DNA of 43,365 nucleotides from an uncultured Acetobacteraceae bacterium (lineage in GTDB: Bacteria; Pseudomonadota; Alphaproteobacteria; Acetobacterales; Acetobacteraceae), in assembly GCA_903924985.1 (NCBI GenBank), contig CAIYDT010000020.1, positions 1-43,365 of the forward strand. Reading direction: 5' to 3'. The translations under genes were made by a program, and so were the position numbers. The notes under the pieces are model-generated. The model was given only the letters and a program-made list of their open reading frames with translations. It was not told the DNA's origin and did not search any database. This document shows, piece by piece, positions 17,628 through 27,835 of the stretch; position 1 is the first letter of the stretch, and each line of letters begins with the position of its first letter.

Positions 17628-17653
17628 CCCGATTATGGCGTCATGTAATCGGG
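17628..17653. promoter_or_regulatory. Inverted repeat upstream of dppA
   Basis: CCCGATTA (17628-17635) and TAATCGGG (17646-17653) are perfect 8-bp arms separated by 10 bases, just upstream of the dppA start at 17607. The arm-gap-arm spacing of about 18 bases centre to centre would suit a dimeric regulator. It could also form a hairpin in the 5' leader. Confidence 0.5.
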
Positions 17654-17734
17654 TGGGGTCACACTTTGCAACATGGAATGGGAAGCCGTGTCGATAGCAC
17701 ACGATATGCCTGCGATCGAACGGCTCGGGCCGGG

Positions 17735-19165
17735 TTAGCGACTGTCGAAATTCGGGATGTGCATTCTGAACACCTCGTACACCCGCTCCCGCGATCCCTC
17801 TGGAAGCGCGCGCGCGAGCTGCCGCGATGCCGCGATGCGTGGCAGGCGGAATGTCGCGGTCAGTTGATTGAGCAACTGTTCCAACTGTGGCCAATCGGTT
17901 GGCGAGCCATCGCTTTCCCAGGCCCGATGGGCCGCCGGCAGCGGCAACAGCAGATAGGTGGCGAATGCGTTCGCGCGCGTTTCCGCCGCTCGGGATGTTC
18001 GTTGCCGGGCAGCGTCGACCACCGCGGGCCACTCGTGGCGATCGAGCAGCAAGTGTCCAATTTCATGCGCCCAGGTGAAGCGCAGGGACCGCTCGAGATC
18101 CTCCTCCCCAGCACCCTGGCGTCGCGTCGCTGTGTTCAGAACGATTGCCGGTCCATGCCGCGGACCTATCGTGGCGATACCGTCAAGCCGTTCATCGGCA
18201 ATTTCCACACGCTCCACCCGCAGGCTCAGTCGGCCGGATATGGCGGTCAGATCAACCTCGGCGTCGAATGCGAGGTCAAACTGCTCGCGCATGCGGTCCG
18301 CAGCCCTGACTCCCTGCTCCAACGGTGAACCAATGTCTCTGATTTGCTGCAATACCTGCCGGCTAAATTTGGCGATGACCGAGGCATCGCCGTCCGGCAA
18401 AGTTTGAATGCACCGAAGCACTTCCATCATACCAGCAACGCCGAGTATTCCCGAACTGCGGGCTGCTGCCAGGATAGGGCTCCGGTTGTCGTTCGCGATG
18501 TTCCCTAGGCTACGGTTGCGCAGCGTTTCCATGAACGCGGCCGGAAGGTTCGCGGATCCGGTTATCTCGGTTCGGGACAGACCGGCGATCAGGGCTGCCG
18601 CGTCAGCCGGATCGATCTTTTCGCGGCCCTTCCACCGTTCGATCAGCCGGGCCGCCGTAGCATCGCCGCGCCTTCGCAGGAGTGCCATCGCCTTTGTCCC
18701 AAGACCAGCCAACTGCGCGGTGAATTCCTTGAACGAAACACGCTCGTAAATCTGGCGGTTCGTTTCAATACGCATGCGGTCATGCTGTCGCAGCACCAGG
18801 AACGGGGACAGGCCGGCACCGTGCTTCATCTGGCTTAGATCGTGGGCGAACAGGAACCCATCCACCAGCGCACTCTCGCGGGCAACGGTATCGGCGTCGC
18901 CGACATCGTCCCAGCGCTCCTCCGCGGCACGCATCAGACCCGTCAGAGAGCGAGGTTCCTGATCGGCCGTGAAAGGAATCGGCCAGGACCGCGTCAGATT
19001 GAGAGACGGCCACGCGTCGGCGAGCCAGGCGAGAATATCCTCGGGATCGAAATCCGATCCCGTGTCCGCTTGGGCCGGATGTGGCCAGACCTCGACGTCA
19101 TCCACCAGCACTGTGAGGTGAATAAGACCGGCGTCGGTTTCTTCGGCATCGAGATTCAGGCTCAT
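17735..19165 (-). CDS. ImmA/IrrE-family metallopeptidase with a large N-terminal domain of unknown function
   Basis: The product is 476 residues. The C-terminal part is an ImmA/IrrE-type zinc protease: FTWAHEIGHLLLDRHEW gives HEIGH at 367-371, and SRAAETRANAFATYLLLP supplies the third ligand (E395) and the usual A-x-x-L-L-x-P helix. Such enzymes cleave repressors or antitoxins (ImmA of ICEBs1, IrrE/DdrO). Residues 1-340 are a larger than usual unknown region with VDDVEVWPHP and DILAWLADAWPSL near the start. No helix-turn-helix is evident. The start ATG overlaps the stop of the small upstream gene as ATGA, so the two are coupled. Base composition is visibly less GC-rich than its neighbours, which suggests acquisition. 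Substrate unknown. Confidence 0.8.
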   Translation of the reverse strand: MSLNLDAEETDAGLIHLTVLVDDVEVWPHPAQADTGSDFDPEDILAWLADAWPSLNLTRSWPIPFTADQEPRSLTGLMRAAEERWDDVGDADTVARESALVDGFLFAHDLSQMKHGAGLSPFLVLRQHDRMRIETNRQIYERVSFKEFTAQLAGLGTKAMALLRRRGDATAARLIERWKGREKIDPADAAALIAGLSRTEITGSANLPAAFMETLRNRSLGNIANDNRSPILAAARSSGILGVAGMMEVLRCIQTLPDGDASVIAKFSRQVLQQIRDIGSPLEQGVRAADRMREQFDLAFDAEVDLTAISGRLSLRVERVEIADERLDGIATIGPRHGPAIVLNTATRRQGAGEEDLERSLRFTWAHEIGHLLLDRHEWPAVVDAARQRTSRAAETRANAFATYLLLPLPAAHRAWESDGSPTDWPQLEQLLNQLTATFRLPRIAASRQLARALPEGSRERVYEVFRMHIPNFDSR

Positions 19166-19584
19166 AAGTCTGGCGGTCCACCGATCACGATGTGACGTTT
19201 AGCCCACTTGTCGAAGCCTGTCTCGCAATTCTGCCGGCGCGCGATCGTTCGCAGGGCCGCCATGAGGCGTTTGCCCATGTGTCCGGCATACGGGTAGCCA
19301 TGATAACTATCACCGGGGTTCGAGGTTTGACCTGTATAGATGGTGCCGTCGACGTCGACCGCGTACAACCGCCTTGGGAAGGCCTCGCTGTAGGGCGGTG
19401 TGACGACGTGCGCAACGGCGTTGTCGAGCAATGCCTGACGCCGCTCCTCGCTCAGGTTGTTCGGGCATTTGCCAACCCGCTCACCGTTGGGCATCGCGAC
19501 GATCTCCGGCGTTGCGGAGGTGCCGACATGCTTCCAGCGGTTTTCCCCGCGTTCATACCGGCGACCGCTACCAACGCACGCCAA
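19162..19584 (-). CDS. Small protein of unknown function coupled to the ImmA/IrrE peptidase
   Basis: A protein of up to 140 residues, counted from a TTG at 19584; a later in-frame ATG at 19494 would give 110 residues. The frame upstream has no ATG or GTG, and the likely conserved segment WKHVGTSATPEIVAMPNGER lies before that ATG, so the longer form is preferred. Visible features are a KCPNNLSEERRQALLDNAV helix, FPRRLYAVDVDGTIYTGQTS, an aromatic, glycine-rich motif SYHGYPYAGHMGKRL, and a basic C-terminus with FDKWAKRHI. There is no signal peptide or membrane helix. The gene begins 13 bases after the rho stop and overlaps the metallopeptidase start. I cannot name its family; it may be the regulated partner (toxin, antitoxin or sensor) of the peptidase. 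Confidence 0.7.
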   Translation of the reverse strand: MACVGSGRRYERGENRWKHVGTSATPEIVAMPNGERVGKCPNNLSEERRQALLDNAVAHVVTPPYSEAFPRRLYAVDVDGTIYTGQTSNPGDSYHGYPYAGHMGKRLMAALRTIARRQNCETGFDKWAKRHIVIGGPPDL

Positions 19585-19597
19585 CAGAGCTACTCGT

Positions 19598-20872
19598 TCA
19601 GGTGTTCATCGCCTCGAAGAAGTCGTTGTTGGTTTTGCTGTATTTCAGCTTGTCCAACAGGAATTCCATCGCATCCGTGGTGCCCATCGGGTTGAGGATG
19701 CGACGCAGCACCCACATTTTCGACAAGATGCCGCGTTCGACCAGCAGCTCTTCCTTGCGGGTACCGGATTTCGTGATGTCGATCGCCGGGAAGGTGCGCT
19801 TGTCGGACAGCTTACGGTCCAGAATGATTTCCGAGTTGCCGGTGCCTTTGAATTCTTCGAAAATCACCTCGTCCATGCGGCTGCCGGTGTCGATCAGCGC
19901 GGTGGCGATGATGGTGAGGGAGCCGCCCTCCTCGATATTGCGGGCGGCGCCGAAGAAGCGCTTGGGTTTTTGCAGCGCGTTTGCGTCCACGCCGCCGGTC
20001 AGCACCTTGCCGGAGGAAGGCACCACGGTGTTGTAGGCGCGTGCCAAGCGGGTGATGCTGTCCAGCAGGATGACCACGTCACGCTTGTGCTCGACCAGAC
20101 GCTTGGCCTTTTCCAGCACCATTTCCGTGACCTGCACGTGCCGCGTCGCCGGTTCATCGAAGGTGGAGGCCACGACCTCTCCCTTCACGCTGCGGGCCAT
20201 GTCGGTGACTTCCTCCGGCCGCTCATCGATCAGCAGCACGATCAGGAAGACTTCGGGGTGGTTGGCGGAGATCGCGGCGGCGATATTTTGCAGCATCACC
20301 GTCTTGCCGGTGCGCGGGGGGGCGACGATCAGCGCCCGCTGGCCCTTGCCGATGGGGGAGATCAGGTCGATCACCCGCGCCGTGTTGTCCTTTTGCGGGC
20401 CTTTGGCGACCGACTGGACGCTCTCGTTTTCCATCTTCAGCCGCTCGTCCGGGTAAAGCGGCGTCAAATTGTCGAAGTTGATGCGGTGCTTGACCGCGTC
20501 GGGGTGTTCCTGATTGACGGTATCGACCTTCAGCAGGGCGAAATACCGCTCCCCATCGCGGGGGGCCCGGATTTGACCCTCGACCGAGTCACCGGTGCGT
20601 AGCGCGAAGCGGCGCACCTGGGTGGGGCTGACGTAAATGTCGTCGGGGCCCGGGAGGTAGTTCGCCTCGGGATTGCGGAGGTAGCCGAACCCGTCGGACA
20701 GGATTTCCAGCGTGCCGTCGCCGTAGATGGCCTGGTCTTGTTCGGCCAGCGTCTTCAGGATCGCGAACATCATGTCCTGTTTGCGCAAGGACGATGCATT
20801 TTCGACATTGACGGATTCGGCGAAGCTTAAGAGTTCGGCCGGCGACTTGGCCTTGAGTTCGGCGAGATGCAT
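19598..20872 (-). CDS. rho: Transcription termination factor Rho
   Basis: This 424-residue hexameric RNA helicase terminates transcription. It starts [20 protein letters not shown] (Rho N-terminal domain), followed by the cold-shock-like RNA-binding domain with [20 protein letters not shown], then the ATPase: Walker [15 protein letters not shown], Walker [17 protein letters not shown], the Q-loop and R-loop regions, and an ending [13 protein letters not shown] chose ATG 20872 over the open frame up to 21043 because it gives the standard N-terminus. In related genomes rho is often followed by mnmE; here it is followed by the small-protein/ImmA-IrrE pair with only 13 bases between and no terminator. 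Confidence 0.97.
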   Translation of the reverse strand: MHLAELKAKSPAELLSFAESVNVENASSLRKQDMMFAILKTLAEQDQAIYGDGTLEILSDGFGYLRNPEANYLPGPDDIYVSPTQVRRFALRTGDSVEGQIRAPRDGERYFALLKVDTVNQEHPDAVKHRINFDNLTPLYPDERLKMENESVQSVAKGPQKDNTARVIDLISPIGKGQRALIVAPPRTGKTVMLQNIAAAISANHPEVFLIVLLIDERPEEVTDMARSVKGEVVASTFDEPATRHVQVTEMVLEKAKRLVEHKRDVVILLDSITRLARAYNTVVPSSGKVLTGGVDANALQKPKRFFGAARNIEEGGSLTIIATALIDTGSRMDEVIFEEFKGTGNSEIILDRKLSDKRTFPAIDITKSGTRKEELLVERGILSKMWVLRRILNPMGTTDAMEFLLDKLKYSKTNNDFFEAMNT

Positions 20873-21306
20873 GGTGATGCCCCGGATTGAATCGCGCGCT
20901 GCCGGGTGAAAGACCCCAGGGATGCGCTGCTCGATGCGATGGTAGGTTGCCCGCGTGGTGCCCCCTGGGTGTTCCGTGAATCGGAACCGAGGTAGCGCGG
21001 TCTGAGGAGGGAAGATGACCCTATCTAGGAACGCTTCCCGCAAAGGTCAACCGTCCCTGGGGCCAGGTGGATTGCATTTGGGACCCGGCACTCTCTTTTC
21101 AGTCATCCCTCGGACCAAGTCTGAGGATGACGGAAGGGGACGTCCGCCCTATTGAGATTGTGACAGGGGTGTGCGGGTTTCGTTCTTTGTTTTGCCCTTG
21201 ACGCAGAATTCGAAAGTATTGATGTTTAAGAACAAATCCCGCAGCGAAGCGGTCTTGTGGGCGATGGTCCGTGGTTTCGCGCTACGCCCCCTCCCGCGCC
21301 GCGTCG
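20873..21306. other. rho-trpS intergenic region (434 bp) with a REP-like palindrome
   Basis: No gene is supported here. It must contain the rho promoter and leader (rho is on the minus strand) and the end of the trpS operon. GTCATCCCTCGGAC (21102-21115) and GTCTGAGGATGAC (21119-21131) form a nearly perfect stem with one bulged C and one G-U pair, in the style of dispersed alphaproteobacterial palindromes ending in GATGAC. The stretch 21180-21240 is locally AT-richer, with TTGACGCAGAATTC on the plus strand, but no downstream plus-strand gene uses it. Confidence 0.5.
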
Positions 21307-22329
21307 CTACGCCCGCAAGAACCCCACGAGCCGCTCCGCCTCCGCCACGATCGGGTCGGCGATCGCCGCCGCCCGTTGTGCCCCGTCGCGCAGGATCGCG
21401 TCGACCCCCGCGGGATCGGCCAACAGCCGCCGCGTTTCCGCCGCGATCGGCGACAGCTTGTCCACGACCAAATCGGCCAGCGCCTGCTTGAACGGGCCGA
21501 AGCCCTTGCCGCCATGTTCGGCGAGCACGCCCGCGTGGTCGGTGTCGATCAGCGCGGCGTAGATACCCACCAGGTTGCGGGCCTCCGGCCGCCCAGCCAA
21601 CCCCTCCGCCTCGCTAGGCAACGGTTCCGGATCCGTCTTCGCTCGGCGGATTTTCAGGGCGATGGTGTCGGCATCGTCGTTCAAATTGATACGGCTCTGA
21701 TCGGACGGGTCCGACTTCGACATCTTTTTCGTGCCGTCGCGCAGGCTCATGACGCGGGCGGCGGGGCCCATGATGACGGGCTCGATGTTGGGGAAGAAAT
21801 CCACGCCGTAATCGTGGTTGAACTTCTGGGCGATGTCGTTCGCCAGCTCCAGATGCTGCCGCTGGTCGTCCCCCACCGGCACCCGGGTGGCATGGTAGGC
21901 GTGGATGTCGGCCGCCATCAGGTTGGGATAGGCGTACAACCCAACCGAGGCATTCTCCCGATCCTTGCCGGCCTTGTCCTTGAACTGCGTCATGCGGTTG
22001 AGCCAGCCCAGGCGCGCCACACAATTGAAGATCCAGGCGAGTTGGGCGTGCGCCCGCACGTTGGATTGCAGGAAAAGAATGTGCTTGTGCGGATCGACCC
22101 CGCAGGCCAGCAGCACTGCCGCCATCTCGCGCGTTTGCTGCACCAATTCCCCAGGGTTCTGGAAGACCGTGATGGCGTGCAGGTCGACCACGCACCACAG
22201 GCACTCGTGATCCTCTTGCAGCTTCACCCAGTTGCGGATCGCACCGAGGTAGTTGCCGAGGGTCGGAATGCCGGACGGCTGAATGCCGGAGAAGATGCGT
22301 GGAGCCGTAAGGCGACCGGGAGTTATCAT
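21307..22329 (-). CDS. trpS: Tryptophan--tRNA ligase
   Basis: The 340-residue class I synthetase has the HIGH-equivalent segment [20 protein letters not shown] and the KMSKS loop in [15 protein letters not shown]. Tryptophan-site elements include VVDLHAIT, and [19 protein letters not shown] is typical of bacterial TrpS. The start at 22329 ([15 protein letters not shown]) is preferred to the open frame beginning at 22383 because murJ ends at 22334, 4 bases upstream. It is the last gene of tsaD-rlmJ-gpsA-murJ-trpS. Confidence 0.97.
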   Translation of the reverse strand: MITPGRLTAPRIFSGIQPSGIPTLGNYLGAIRNWVKLQEDHECLWCVVDLHAITVFQNPGELVQQTREMAAVLLACGVDPHKHILFLQSNVRAHAQLAWIFNCVARLGWLNRMTQFKDKAGKDRENASVGLYAYPNLMAADIHAYHATRVPVGDDQRQHLELANDIAQKFNHDYGVDFFPNIEPVIMGPAARVMSLRDGTKKMSKSDPSDQSRINLNDDADTIALKIRRAKTDPEPLPSEAEGLAGRPEARNLVGIYAALIDTDHAGVLAEHGGKGFGPFKQALADLVVDKLSPIAAETRRLLADPAGVDAILRDGAQRAAAIADPIVAEAERLVGFLRA

Positions 22330-22333
22330 ATGC

Positions 22334-23923
22334 TCAGGTCTCTGGGGTAGGGGGCGGGTTGATGACCGATCCGCCGCCGGCACGCAAGCGGCGGCGGGAC
22401 AGCATGCGGGGGATTTCGCGCAGGTCGTAGGCGCCGGTGAGCTGTGTCGCGATGACGTACGCCAGCAGGCCGATGCTCACCAGTGCCGCCAGCGCCAGCA
22501 GGCGGGTGAGGTCATGGGTCGCCATCGCGAACAGCCAGGATTGCGCGAAATAAAGCGCGGCCCCCATCGCCAGCGAGGCCAGCAGCATGCGCCCCAGCCG
22601 GCGGCGCAGTTGCGCGTCGGGCCGCAGGTGTCCCTGCCGGTGCAGCACCGCGGCCAGCGCCACGACGTTGAAAATAGCGGCGATGCTGGTGGCCATTGCC
22701 GGGCCGACGTGCCGCAGCGGCACCATGAGCGCGACGTTCAGCGTGAGGTTCAGCGCCACCGCGACCATCCCGACCTTGACCGGTGTCGCGGTGTCGCCGC
22801 GCGCGAAGAACCCGGGGGCCAGCACCTTCACCAGCACGAAGGCGGGCAGACCCAGCCCGTAAGCCGCCAATGCCTGGCCGGACAGACGGGCGCTTTCGGT
22901 ATCGAAGGCGCCGCGCCCGAACAACGCCCACATGATGGGGTAGGCGGACACCATCAGCGCCAGCGCCGCCGGCAACGTCAGAACCAGGGTGTACTCGATG
23001 GCGCGGTTTAACGTGCTGATCGCGGCTTCGGCCTCCCCGCCGCGCACCTGGCGGGACAGCAGCGGCAGCAGCGCGGTGCCGACGGCGGTGCCGATCACCC
23101 CCAGCGGCAATTGCTGCACCCGGTCGGCGTAGTACAGCAGCGACACCGTGCCGGCGGGGAGCAGGCTGGCGATGATCACGTCTACCGCCAGGTTGAGTTG
23201 CGTCACCCCGGCCCCCACCAGCCCCGGCGCCATGCGCCGCAGCAGCAATTTTACGCGCGGCGTCAGGCGGGGGCGCGGCACGCCGAGGCCCATGCCGGCA
23301 TTGCGGGCGGCCCACATCAGAAGGCCGAGCTGCGCGACGCCGGAGATTGTGACGCCCCAGGATAAAGCGTGGCCGGCGGTGGGCGTGTAAGGCGTCAGCC
23401 ACAGCATGCAGGCGATGCTGATGATGTTGAACAGCACGTAGGACGCGGCGGCGGCGGTGTAGCGCTCCATGCCATTCAGGACACCGGACACCAGGGCAGC
23501 GAGGCAGATCAGGATCAGGTACGGGAAGGTGATGCGGGTCAGTGTCACCGCGAGGGCGAATTTTTCCGGTGTGGCGGCAAAGCCGGGAGCGATGACCCGG
23601 ATCACGCCGGGCATCGCTATTTCGCCCAGGATGGTCACGAGCAGCAGCCAGAAGGTCATTACGCCGAAGGATTCCTGGGCAAAGCGCTTCGCCGCCCCGG
23701 GCCCCTCGGCTGCCAGCAGGCCTGCGAATTCGGGGACGAAGGCGGCGTTGAACGCGCCTTCGCCGAACAGGCGCCGGAACAAATTGGGCAGTTTCAGCGC
23801 GACGAAGAACGCGTCCGCCACCGGCCCGGCGCCGAGGATGGCGGCGATCAACATGTCCCTGGCGAAGCCGAGGACGCGGCTGACCATGGTCCAGCCACCG
23901 ACGGTGAGGACGCCGCGGATCAT
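22334..23923 (-). CDS. murJ: Lipid II flippase MurJ
   Basis: The 529-residue MOP-superfamily membrane protein has about 14 hydrophobic helices. Family hallmarks are the opening [20 protein letters not shown] with the A-R-D motif just after, then [20 protein letters not shown] and [11 protein letters not shown] in the first helices. MurJ flips the peptidoglycan precursor lipid II across the inner membrane and is essential. The ATG overlaps the gpsA stop by 4 bases and trpS follows 4 bases after the stop, so the genes are tightly coupled. Confidence 0.96.
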   Translation of the reverse strand: MIRGVLTVGGWTMVSRVLGFARDMLIAAILGAGPVADAFFVALKLPNLFRRLFGEGAFNAAFVPEFAGLLAAEGPGAAKRFAQESFGVMTFWLLLVTILGEIAMPGVIRVIAPGFAATPEKFALAVTLTRITFPYLILICLAALVSGVLNGMERYTAAAASYVLFNIISIACMLWLTPYTPTAGHALSWGVTISGVAQLGLLMWAARNAGMGLGVPRPRLTPRVKLLLRRMAPGLVGAGVTQLNLAVDVIIASLLPAGTVSLLYYADRVQQLPLGVIGTAVGTALLPLLSRQVRGGEAEAAISTLNRAIEYTLVLTLPAALALMVSAYPIMWALFGRGAFDTESARLSGQALAAYGLGLPAFVLVKVLAPGFFARGDTATPVKVGMVAVALNLTLNVALMVPLRHVGPAMATSIAAIFNVVALAAVLHRQGHLRPDAQLRRRLGRMLLASLAMGAALYFAQSWLFAMATHDLTRLLALAALVSIGLLAYVIATQLTGAYDLREIPRMLSRRRLRAGGGSVINPPPTPET

Positions 23924-24882
23924 TCGTCCCGCCTTGGGCGCGCCAGGAGGTCGGCCATTGCCTGCGCCAGGGTGGTGCGCCCGGCCAGCAGTGTCGCGAC
24001 GGCGATGCAGATCGGCATGTCCACGCCGGCTGCGCGCGCTACCAGCGCGGGGGCGGTCGCCACGCCCTCGGTAACGGTTTCGCGAGCGGCGAGGATGTCG
24101 GCCAGCTTCTCGCCGCGCCCGAGCGCCAGACCGAGGGAGAAATTGCGGCTGGAGGGGCCGGTGCAGGTCAGCAGCAGGTCGCCGAGGCCGGACAGGCCCA
24201 TCACCGTTTCCGCCCGCCCGCCCAGCGCGATCGCCAGGCGGCTAAGTTCCGCGAGGCTACGGGTGATCAGCGCGGCCCTTGCGTTCTCCCCCAGGCCGGC
24301 GCCGATCACGGCTCCCGCCGCGATGGCGATGACATTCTTGGCGGCGCCGCCGATCTGGGCGCCGATCGCGTCGTCATTGCCGTACAGGCGAAAGGATGGG
24401 GTGGCGAGCAGTGCCACGATCCGGTCCCGAACGGCCGCGTCAGGTCCCGCGAGCGTGGCGGCGGCGGGCAGGCCCTCGGCCACTTCGTGGGCGAAGTTTG
24501 GGCCGGTGAGGATGGCGGACGGGTTGCCAGGGCGGATTTCGGCCAGGACTTCGAGGGGCAGGCGCAGCGTGCCAGCCTCTACCCCCTTGGCGCAGGCGAC
24601 CAGTGGGGCGTCGTTCGGCGGTAAGCGTTCAGCGATACCGCGCAGATGTTGCATCGGCACCGCCAGCAGGATGGCGGCGGCGGTGGCGGGCAGATGGGCG
24701 GTGACGCGGATGCTGCCGGGCAGGCGAATACCGGGGAGTCGGGGGTTGAGCCGGGTCTGCTCCATCGCGGCGGCGTTGGCCGGGTCGCGCGCCCACAGCG
24801 TAACGTTGCGGCCGGCGCGCGCGGCCTGGATTGCCAAGGCTGTGCCCCAGGCGCCGGCGCCGACGACCGCGAGATCATTCAT
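23920..24882 (-). CDS. gpsA: Glycerol-3-phosphate dehydrogenase (NAD(P)+)
   Basis: The 320-residue enzyme reduces dihydroxyacetone phosphate to sn-glycerol-3-phosphate for phospholipid synthesis. The N-terminal Rossmann motif is VVGAGAWGTALA. AILTGPNFAHEVAEGLPAAA and the catalytic lysine region GGAAKNVIAIAAGAVIGAGL follow, and VMGLSGLGDLLLTCTGPSSR is the conserved C-terminal domain motif. It overlaps rlmJ by 8 bases upstream and murJ by 4 bases downstream. Length and motifs are normal. Confidence 0.97.
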   Translation of the reverse strand: MNDLAVVGAGAWGTALAIQAARAGRNVTLWARDPANAAAMEQTRLNPRLPGIRLPGSIRVTAHLPATAAAILLAVPMQHLRGIAERLPPNDAPLVACAKGVEAGTLRLPLEVLAEIRPGNPSAILTGPNFAHEVAEGLPAAATLAGPDAAVRDRIVALLATPSFRLYGNDDAIGAQIGGAAKNVIAIAAGAVIGAGLGENARAALITRSLAELSRLAIALGGRAETVMGLSGLGDLLLTCTGPSSRNFSLGLALGRGEKLADILAARETVTEGVATAPALVARAAGVDMPICIAVATLLAGRTTLAQAMADLLARPRRDE

Positions 24883-25702
24883 CGGCGAGCCTCGTCACGG
24901 CGATGCCCTGCCCTGGTTCGCCGGTGCCGATGGCGTCCAGCAGGCTGGTCAGGATAGCGGCGGCGGCGGTTTCGAACTGGTACGGCGGGTTGATCACCAG
25001 GAGGCCGCAGCCGTTCAGGCGGGTGGGGTCGAGCGGCTCCCGGAGCAGGAACTCGGCGGTGACGATGTCGCGGATGCCACTGTCCCGCATGGCGGTCAGA
25101 AACTGCCGCACCTGGGCGAGGCGCTTGATAGGGTACCAGGCGACGAACACGCCGGTGCGGAAGCGGGAATGCCCCAGAGCCAACCCCTTGGGGAGGTTGG
25201 AGAACTCGTTTGGATCCTCGAAGGGCGGGTCGATCAGGATCAGGGCGCGTTTTTGTTTGGGGGGGAGGAGGCCGCGCAAGGCTTCCCACGCGTCGCGGCG
25301 ATGCACCGAAACGGCCGGGTTATGGGCGAACAGGTGCCGGAGTTCGGCGGCGTCCTCGGGATGCAGTTCGCAGCAGGTCAGCCGGTCATCGGGGCGAAGG
25401 ATGGCTTCTATTATCGAAGGGGAGCCGGGGTAGAGGCCGAGGCGGCGGACGAGGGACAGGTAGGGACTGAGCGCACCTTCCTTTGCGCTGACGGTATCCA
25501 GCAGCCGCAGAATCCCGCCTTTCGCTTCCATCGTGCGAGCGGCCGGCACCGCGTTCAGATCGTAGTGGCCGGCCCCGGCATGGGTATCCAATACGAAGAA
25601 CGGCGCCGGCTTGCGGGCCAGCGCTTCCACCAGCCAGACCAGCAGCGCATGCTTCATGCAGTCGGCGAAATTGCCGGCGTGGTAGGCGTGGCGGTAGTTC
25701 AC
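24875..25702 (-). CDS. rlmJ: 23S rRNA (adenine(2030)-N(6))-methyltransferase RlmJ
   Basis: The 275-residue SAM-dependent methyltransferase modifies A2030 of 23S rRNA. It starts with [20 protein letters not shown], the near-invariant RlmJ opening, then [15 protein letters not shown] (SAM-binding motif I) and the catalytic motif [15 protein letters not shown]. The start is GTG at 25702, because it gives the invariant N-terminus and overlaps the tsaD stop as GTGA; the frame is open far upstream within tsaD but without homology. It lies between tsaD and gpsA in a compact operon. Confidence 0.94.
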   Translation of the reverse strand: MNYRHAYHAGNFADCMKHALLVWLVEALARKPAPFFVLDTHAGAGHYDLNAVPAARTMEAKGGILRLLDTVSAKEGALSPYLSLVRRLGLYPGSPSIIEAILRPDDRLTCCELHPEDAAELRHLFAHNPAVSVHRRDAWEALRGLLPPKQKRALILIDPPFEDPNEFSNLPKGLALGHSRFRTGVFVAWYPIKRLAQVRQFLTAMRDSGIRDIVTAEFLLREPLDPTRLNGCGLLVINPPYQFETAAAAILTSLLDAIGTGEPGQGIAVTRLADE

Positions 25703-26775
25703 GCCACCCCCCGGAACATGCCCTCGGAGTCCAGCGGCCAGCGAGGGCGGGGGGCGAAGTCCAGACCGTCGGTCCAGCCCAGACGCAGGCGCTCCAGCCC
25801 CGCCCAGGCGACCATTACTGCATTGTCGGTGCAGAAGCGGACGGGCGGCGCGACCATGATGAAGCCGCGCGCTTCCGCCTCCCGCGTCAATGCCGCGCGT
25901 ACCGCACCGTTGGCGGCGACGCCGCCGGCGACCACCAGCAGGCGGGCGGCCGGGTCGCGATCGCGCATCATTGCCATGGCGTTGCCCGCTCGGTCCGCCA
26001 ACACCTCGGCAACCGCGCGCTGGAAGCTGGCGGCGATGTTGGCGGCCTGCGACACCGGCAGGGCGCCGGGGGGATGCTTCGCGACCTCGCGCGCCACCGC
26101 TGTCTTCAACCCCGAAAAACTGAAATCGCAGCCGGACCGCCGCAGCAGGGGGCGGGGGAAATCGTGCCGCGCGGAGTCGCCGGATGCCGCCAGCCGTTCC
26201 AGTACCGGCCCACCCGGCCAGCCGAGGCCCAGCAGTTTGGCCACCTTGTCGAACGCCTCCCCGGCCGCATCGTCGATCGTGCCACCCAGGCGAACGTATT
26301 GCCCGACGCCCTCCACCGCGACGCACTGGCAGTGCCCGCCGGACACCAGCAGCAGTAAATAAGGGAACGCCGCACCGTCCGGGACCAAGCCGGGCAGGCG
26401 TGCGGTCAGCGCATGCGCCTCCAGGTGGTTCACCGCGACGTAGGGCAGGCGATGCGCGATCGCGATGCCCTTGGCTACTTGGCTGCCGACGATCAGGCCG
26501 CCGATCAGGCCCGGGCCGGCACTCGCCGCCACGCCGCCCAAATCCGCGAAATTCAGCCCGGCGCGGGCCATCACCTGCCTAATCTGCCCCGGCAGAACGG
26601 CCAGATGAGCGCGGGCGGCAATCTCCGGCACCACGCCGCCGAAGGGGGCATGGTCGGTCTCCTGGCTGTGCACGGCCTCCGCCAGCACCCGGCCAGTGGG
26701 GTCCAGCACGGCCGTCGCGGTCTCATCGCAGGAGGATTCGATCCCCAGAACCGGGCGCGTCAGTAAAATTGCCAT
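25699..26775 (-). CDS. tsaD: tRNA N6-adenosine threonylcarbamoyltransferase
   Basis: The 358-residue ASKHA-fold enzyme transfers the threonylcarbamoyl group to A37 of ANN-decoding tRNAs, with TsaB and Tsa[17 protein letters not shown] opens the protein, the metal-binding [14 protein letters not shown] gives H117 and H121, and [12 protein letters not shown] and [16 protein letters not shown] follow. The start at 26775 is preceded by GAGGGAAAG on the minus strand. It is first in tsaD-rlmJ-gpsA-murJ-trpS and is divergent from hemC with only 33 bases between the two starts, so the promoters must overlap coding sequence or each other. Confidence 0.97.
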   Translation of the reverse strand: MAILLTRPVLGIESSCDETATAVLDPTGRVLAEAVHSQETDHAPFGGVVPEIAARAHLAVLPGQIRQVMARAGLNFADLGGVAASAGPGLIGGLIVGSQVAKGIAIAHRLPYVAVNHLEAHALTARLPGLVPDGAAFPYLLLLVSGGHCQCVAVEGVGQYVRLGGTIDDAAGEAFDKVAKLLGLGWPGGPVLERLAASGDSARHDFPRPLLRRSGCDFSFSGLKTAVAREVAKHPPGALPVSQAANIAASFQRAVAEVLADRAGNAMAMMRDRDPAARLLVVAGGVAANGAVRAALTREAEARGFIMVAPPVRFCTDNAVMVAWAGLERLRLGWTDGLDFAPRPRWPLDSEGMFRGVA

Positions 26776-26808
26776 CTTTCCCTCGAACGGCGGCAGTAAT
26801 AGGACGCA

Positions 26809-27813
26809 ATGATGAACGCCGCCACGCCACCCCCGCACCATCGTCCACTCGTTCCGCCGCACCGGCGCGAACTGCCGCTGCGGGTGGGCACGCGCCGCTC
26901 CCCGCTGGCATTGGTCCAAACGCGCTTCTTCCTGAAGCTGCTCACCACCTTCTGCCCCGTGCTGCGCGGGATGGACGTGTTCGAGGAACACGCCATCAAC
27001 ACCACCGGCGACGTCGTGCAGGACCGCCGCCTGGCGGAAATCGGCGGCAAGGGCCTGTTCGCCAAGGAGATTCATGAGGCGCTGCTCGACCACCGGGTCG
27101 ATTTCGCCGTCCACAGCCTCAAGGACCTGGAAACCGAACTGCCGCGGGGGATCGTGCTGGCATGCACGTTGAAGCGGGAGGACGCGCGGGACACGCTGAT
27201 CCTGGGGCCGAGTTGCCACGGCATCGATCCGGCCGATCCCTTCGCCTGCCTGCCATCCGGCGCCGTCATCGGCACATCCTCCGTCCGAAGGCAGGCGCAA
27301 TTGATGCATGCGCGGCCCGACCTGACGATCGTGTCGATTCGCGGCAATGTACAGACCCGGCTGAACAAGTTGGCGGCGGGGGAGTGCGCCGCGTCGCTGC
27401 TGGCATTGGCCGGGCTGCGCCGGCTGGGAATGGAGGATCGCGCGTCGGTGATTCTGGACCCAGACGCGATGGTGCCGTCCGCCGGGCAGGGCATCGTCGG
27501 CATTACCGTACGGGAAGACGACTACGAGCTACGTGAGATGCTGAGCGCCATCGAGGACCCGGAAGCCAAGGCGGTCTCCACCGCCGAACGGGCGATGCTG
27601 GCGGAGCTGGACGGGTCCTGCCGCACCCCGATCGGCGGGCATGCCCGCCTGCTGCCGAACGGCGAGCTGCACCTGACCGGCCTCGTCGCTCGGGCCGACG
27701 GCAGTTTCCTGCTGAAACGGTCGGCGCACGGGCCGAGCGGCGAAGCGCAACGGATCGGCACGGAACTGGGGGCAAGCCTGCGGGCCGATTGCCCGAGGGA
27801 CGTGTTTGCTTAA
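26809..27813 (+). CDS. hemC: Hydroxymethylbilane synthase (porphobilinogen deaminase)
   Basis: The 334-residue enzyme polymerises four porphobilinogen molecules to hydroxymethylbilane in haem and bacteriochlorophyll synthesis. [20 protein letters not shown] is the conserved start of the fold, [20 protein letters not shown] and [15 protein letters not shown] form the active-site lid, and C271 in [12 protein letters not shown] carries the dipyrromethane cofactor. About 23 extra residues precede the conserved core; ATG 26809 and 26812 are both possible starts and no later one fits. It is the first gene of hemC-hemD-COG4223-hemY. Confidence 0.97.
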   Translation: MMNAATPPPHHRPLVPPHRRELPLRVGTRRSPLALVQTRFFLKLLTTFCPVLRGMDVFEEHAINTTGDVVQDRRLAEIGGKGLFAKEIHEALLDHRVDFAVHSLKDLETELPRGIVLACTLKREDARDTLILGPSCHGIDPADPFACLPSGAVIGTSSVRRQAQLMHARPDLTIVSIRGNVQTRLNKLAAGECAASLLALAGLRRLGMEDRASVILDPDAMVPSAGQGIVGITVREDDYELREMLSAIEDPEAKAVSTAERAMLAELDGSCRTPIGGHARLLPNGELHLTGLVARADGSFLLKRSAHGPSGEAQRIGTELGASLRADCPRDVFA

Positions 27814-27835
27814 GGTGGCGTGTCAAAGCGACTGC

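Noticed and set aside
21190..21230. Plus-strand promoter TTGACG with a following AT-rich stretch in the rho-trpS gap
   Set aside because: The spacing to any -10 is poor and no plus-strand gene lies downstream, so it was not listed as a promoter.
23369..26362. A 997-codon open frame on the plus strand
   Set aside because: It runs antisense to murJ, gpsA, rlmJ and tsaD. High third-position GC keeps the opposite frame open; the translation is low-complexity Arg/Ala/Ser with no family features.
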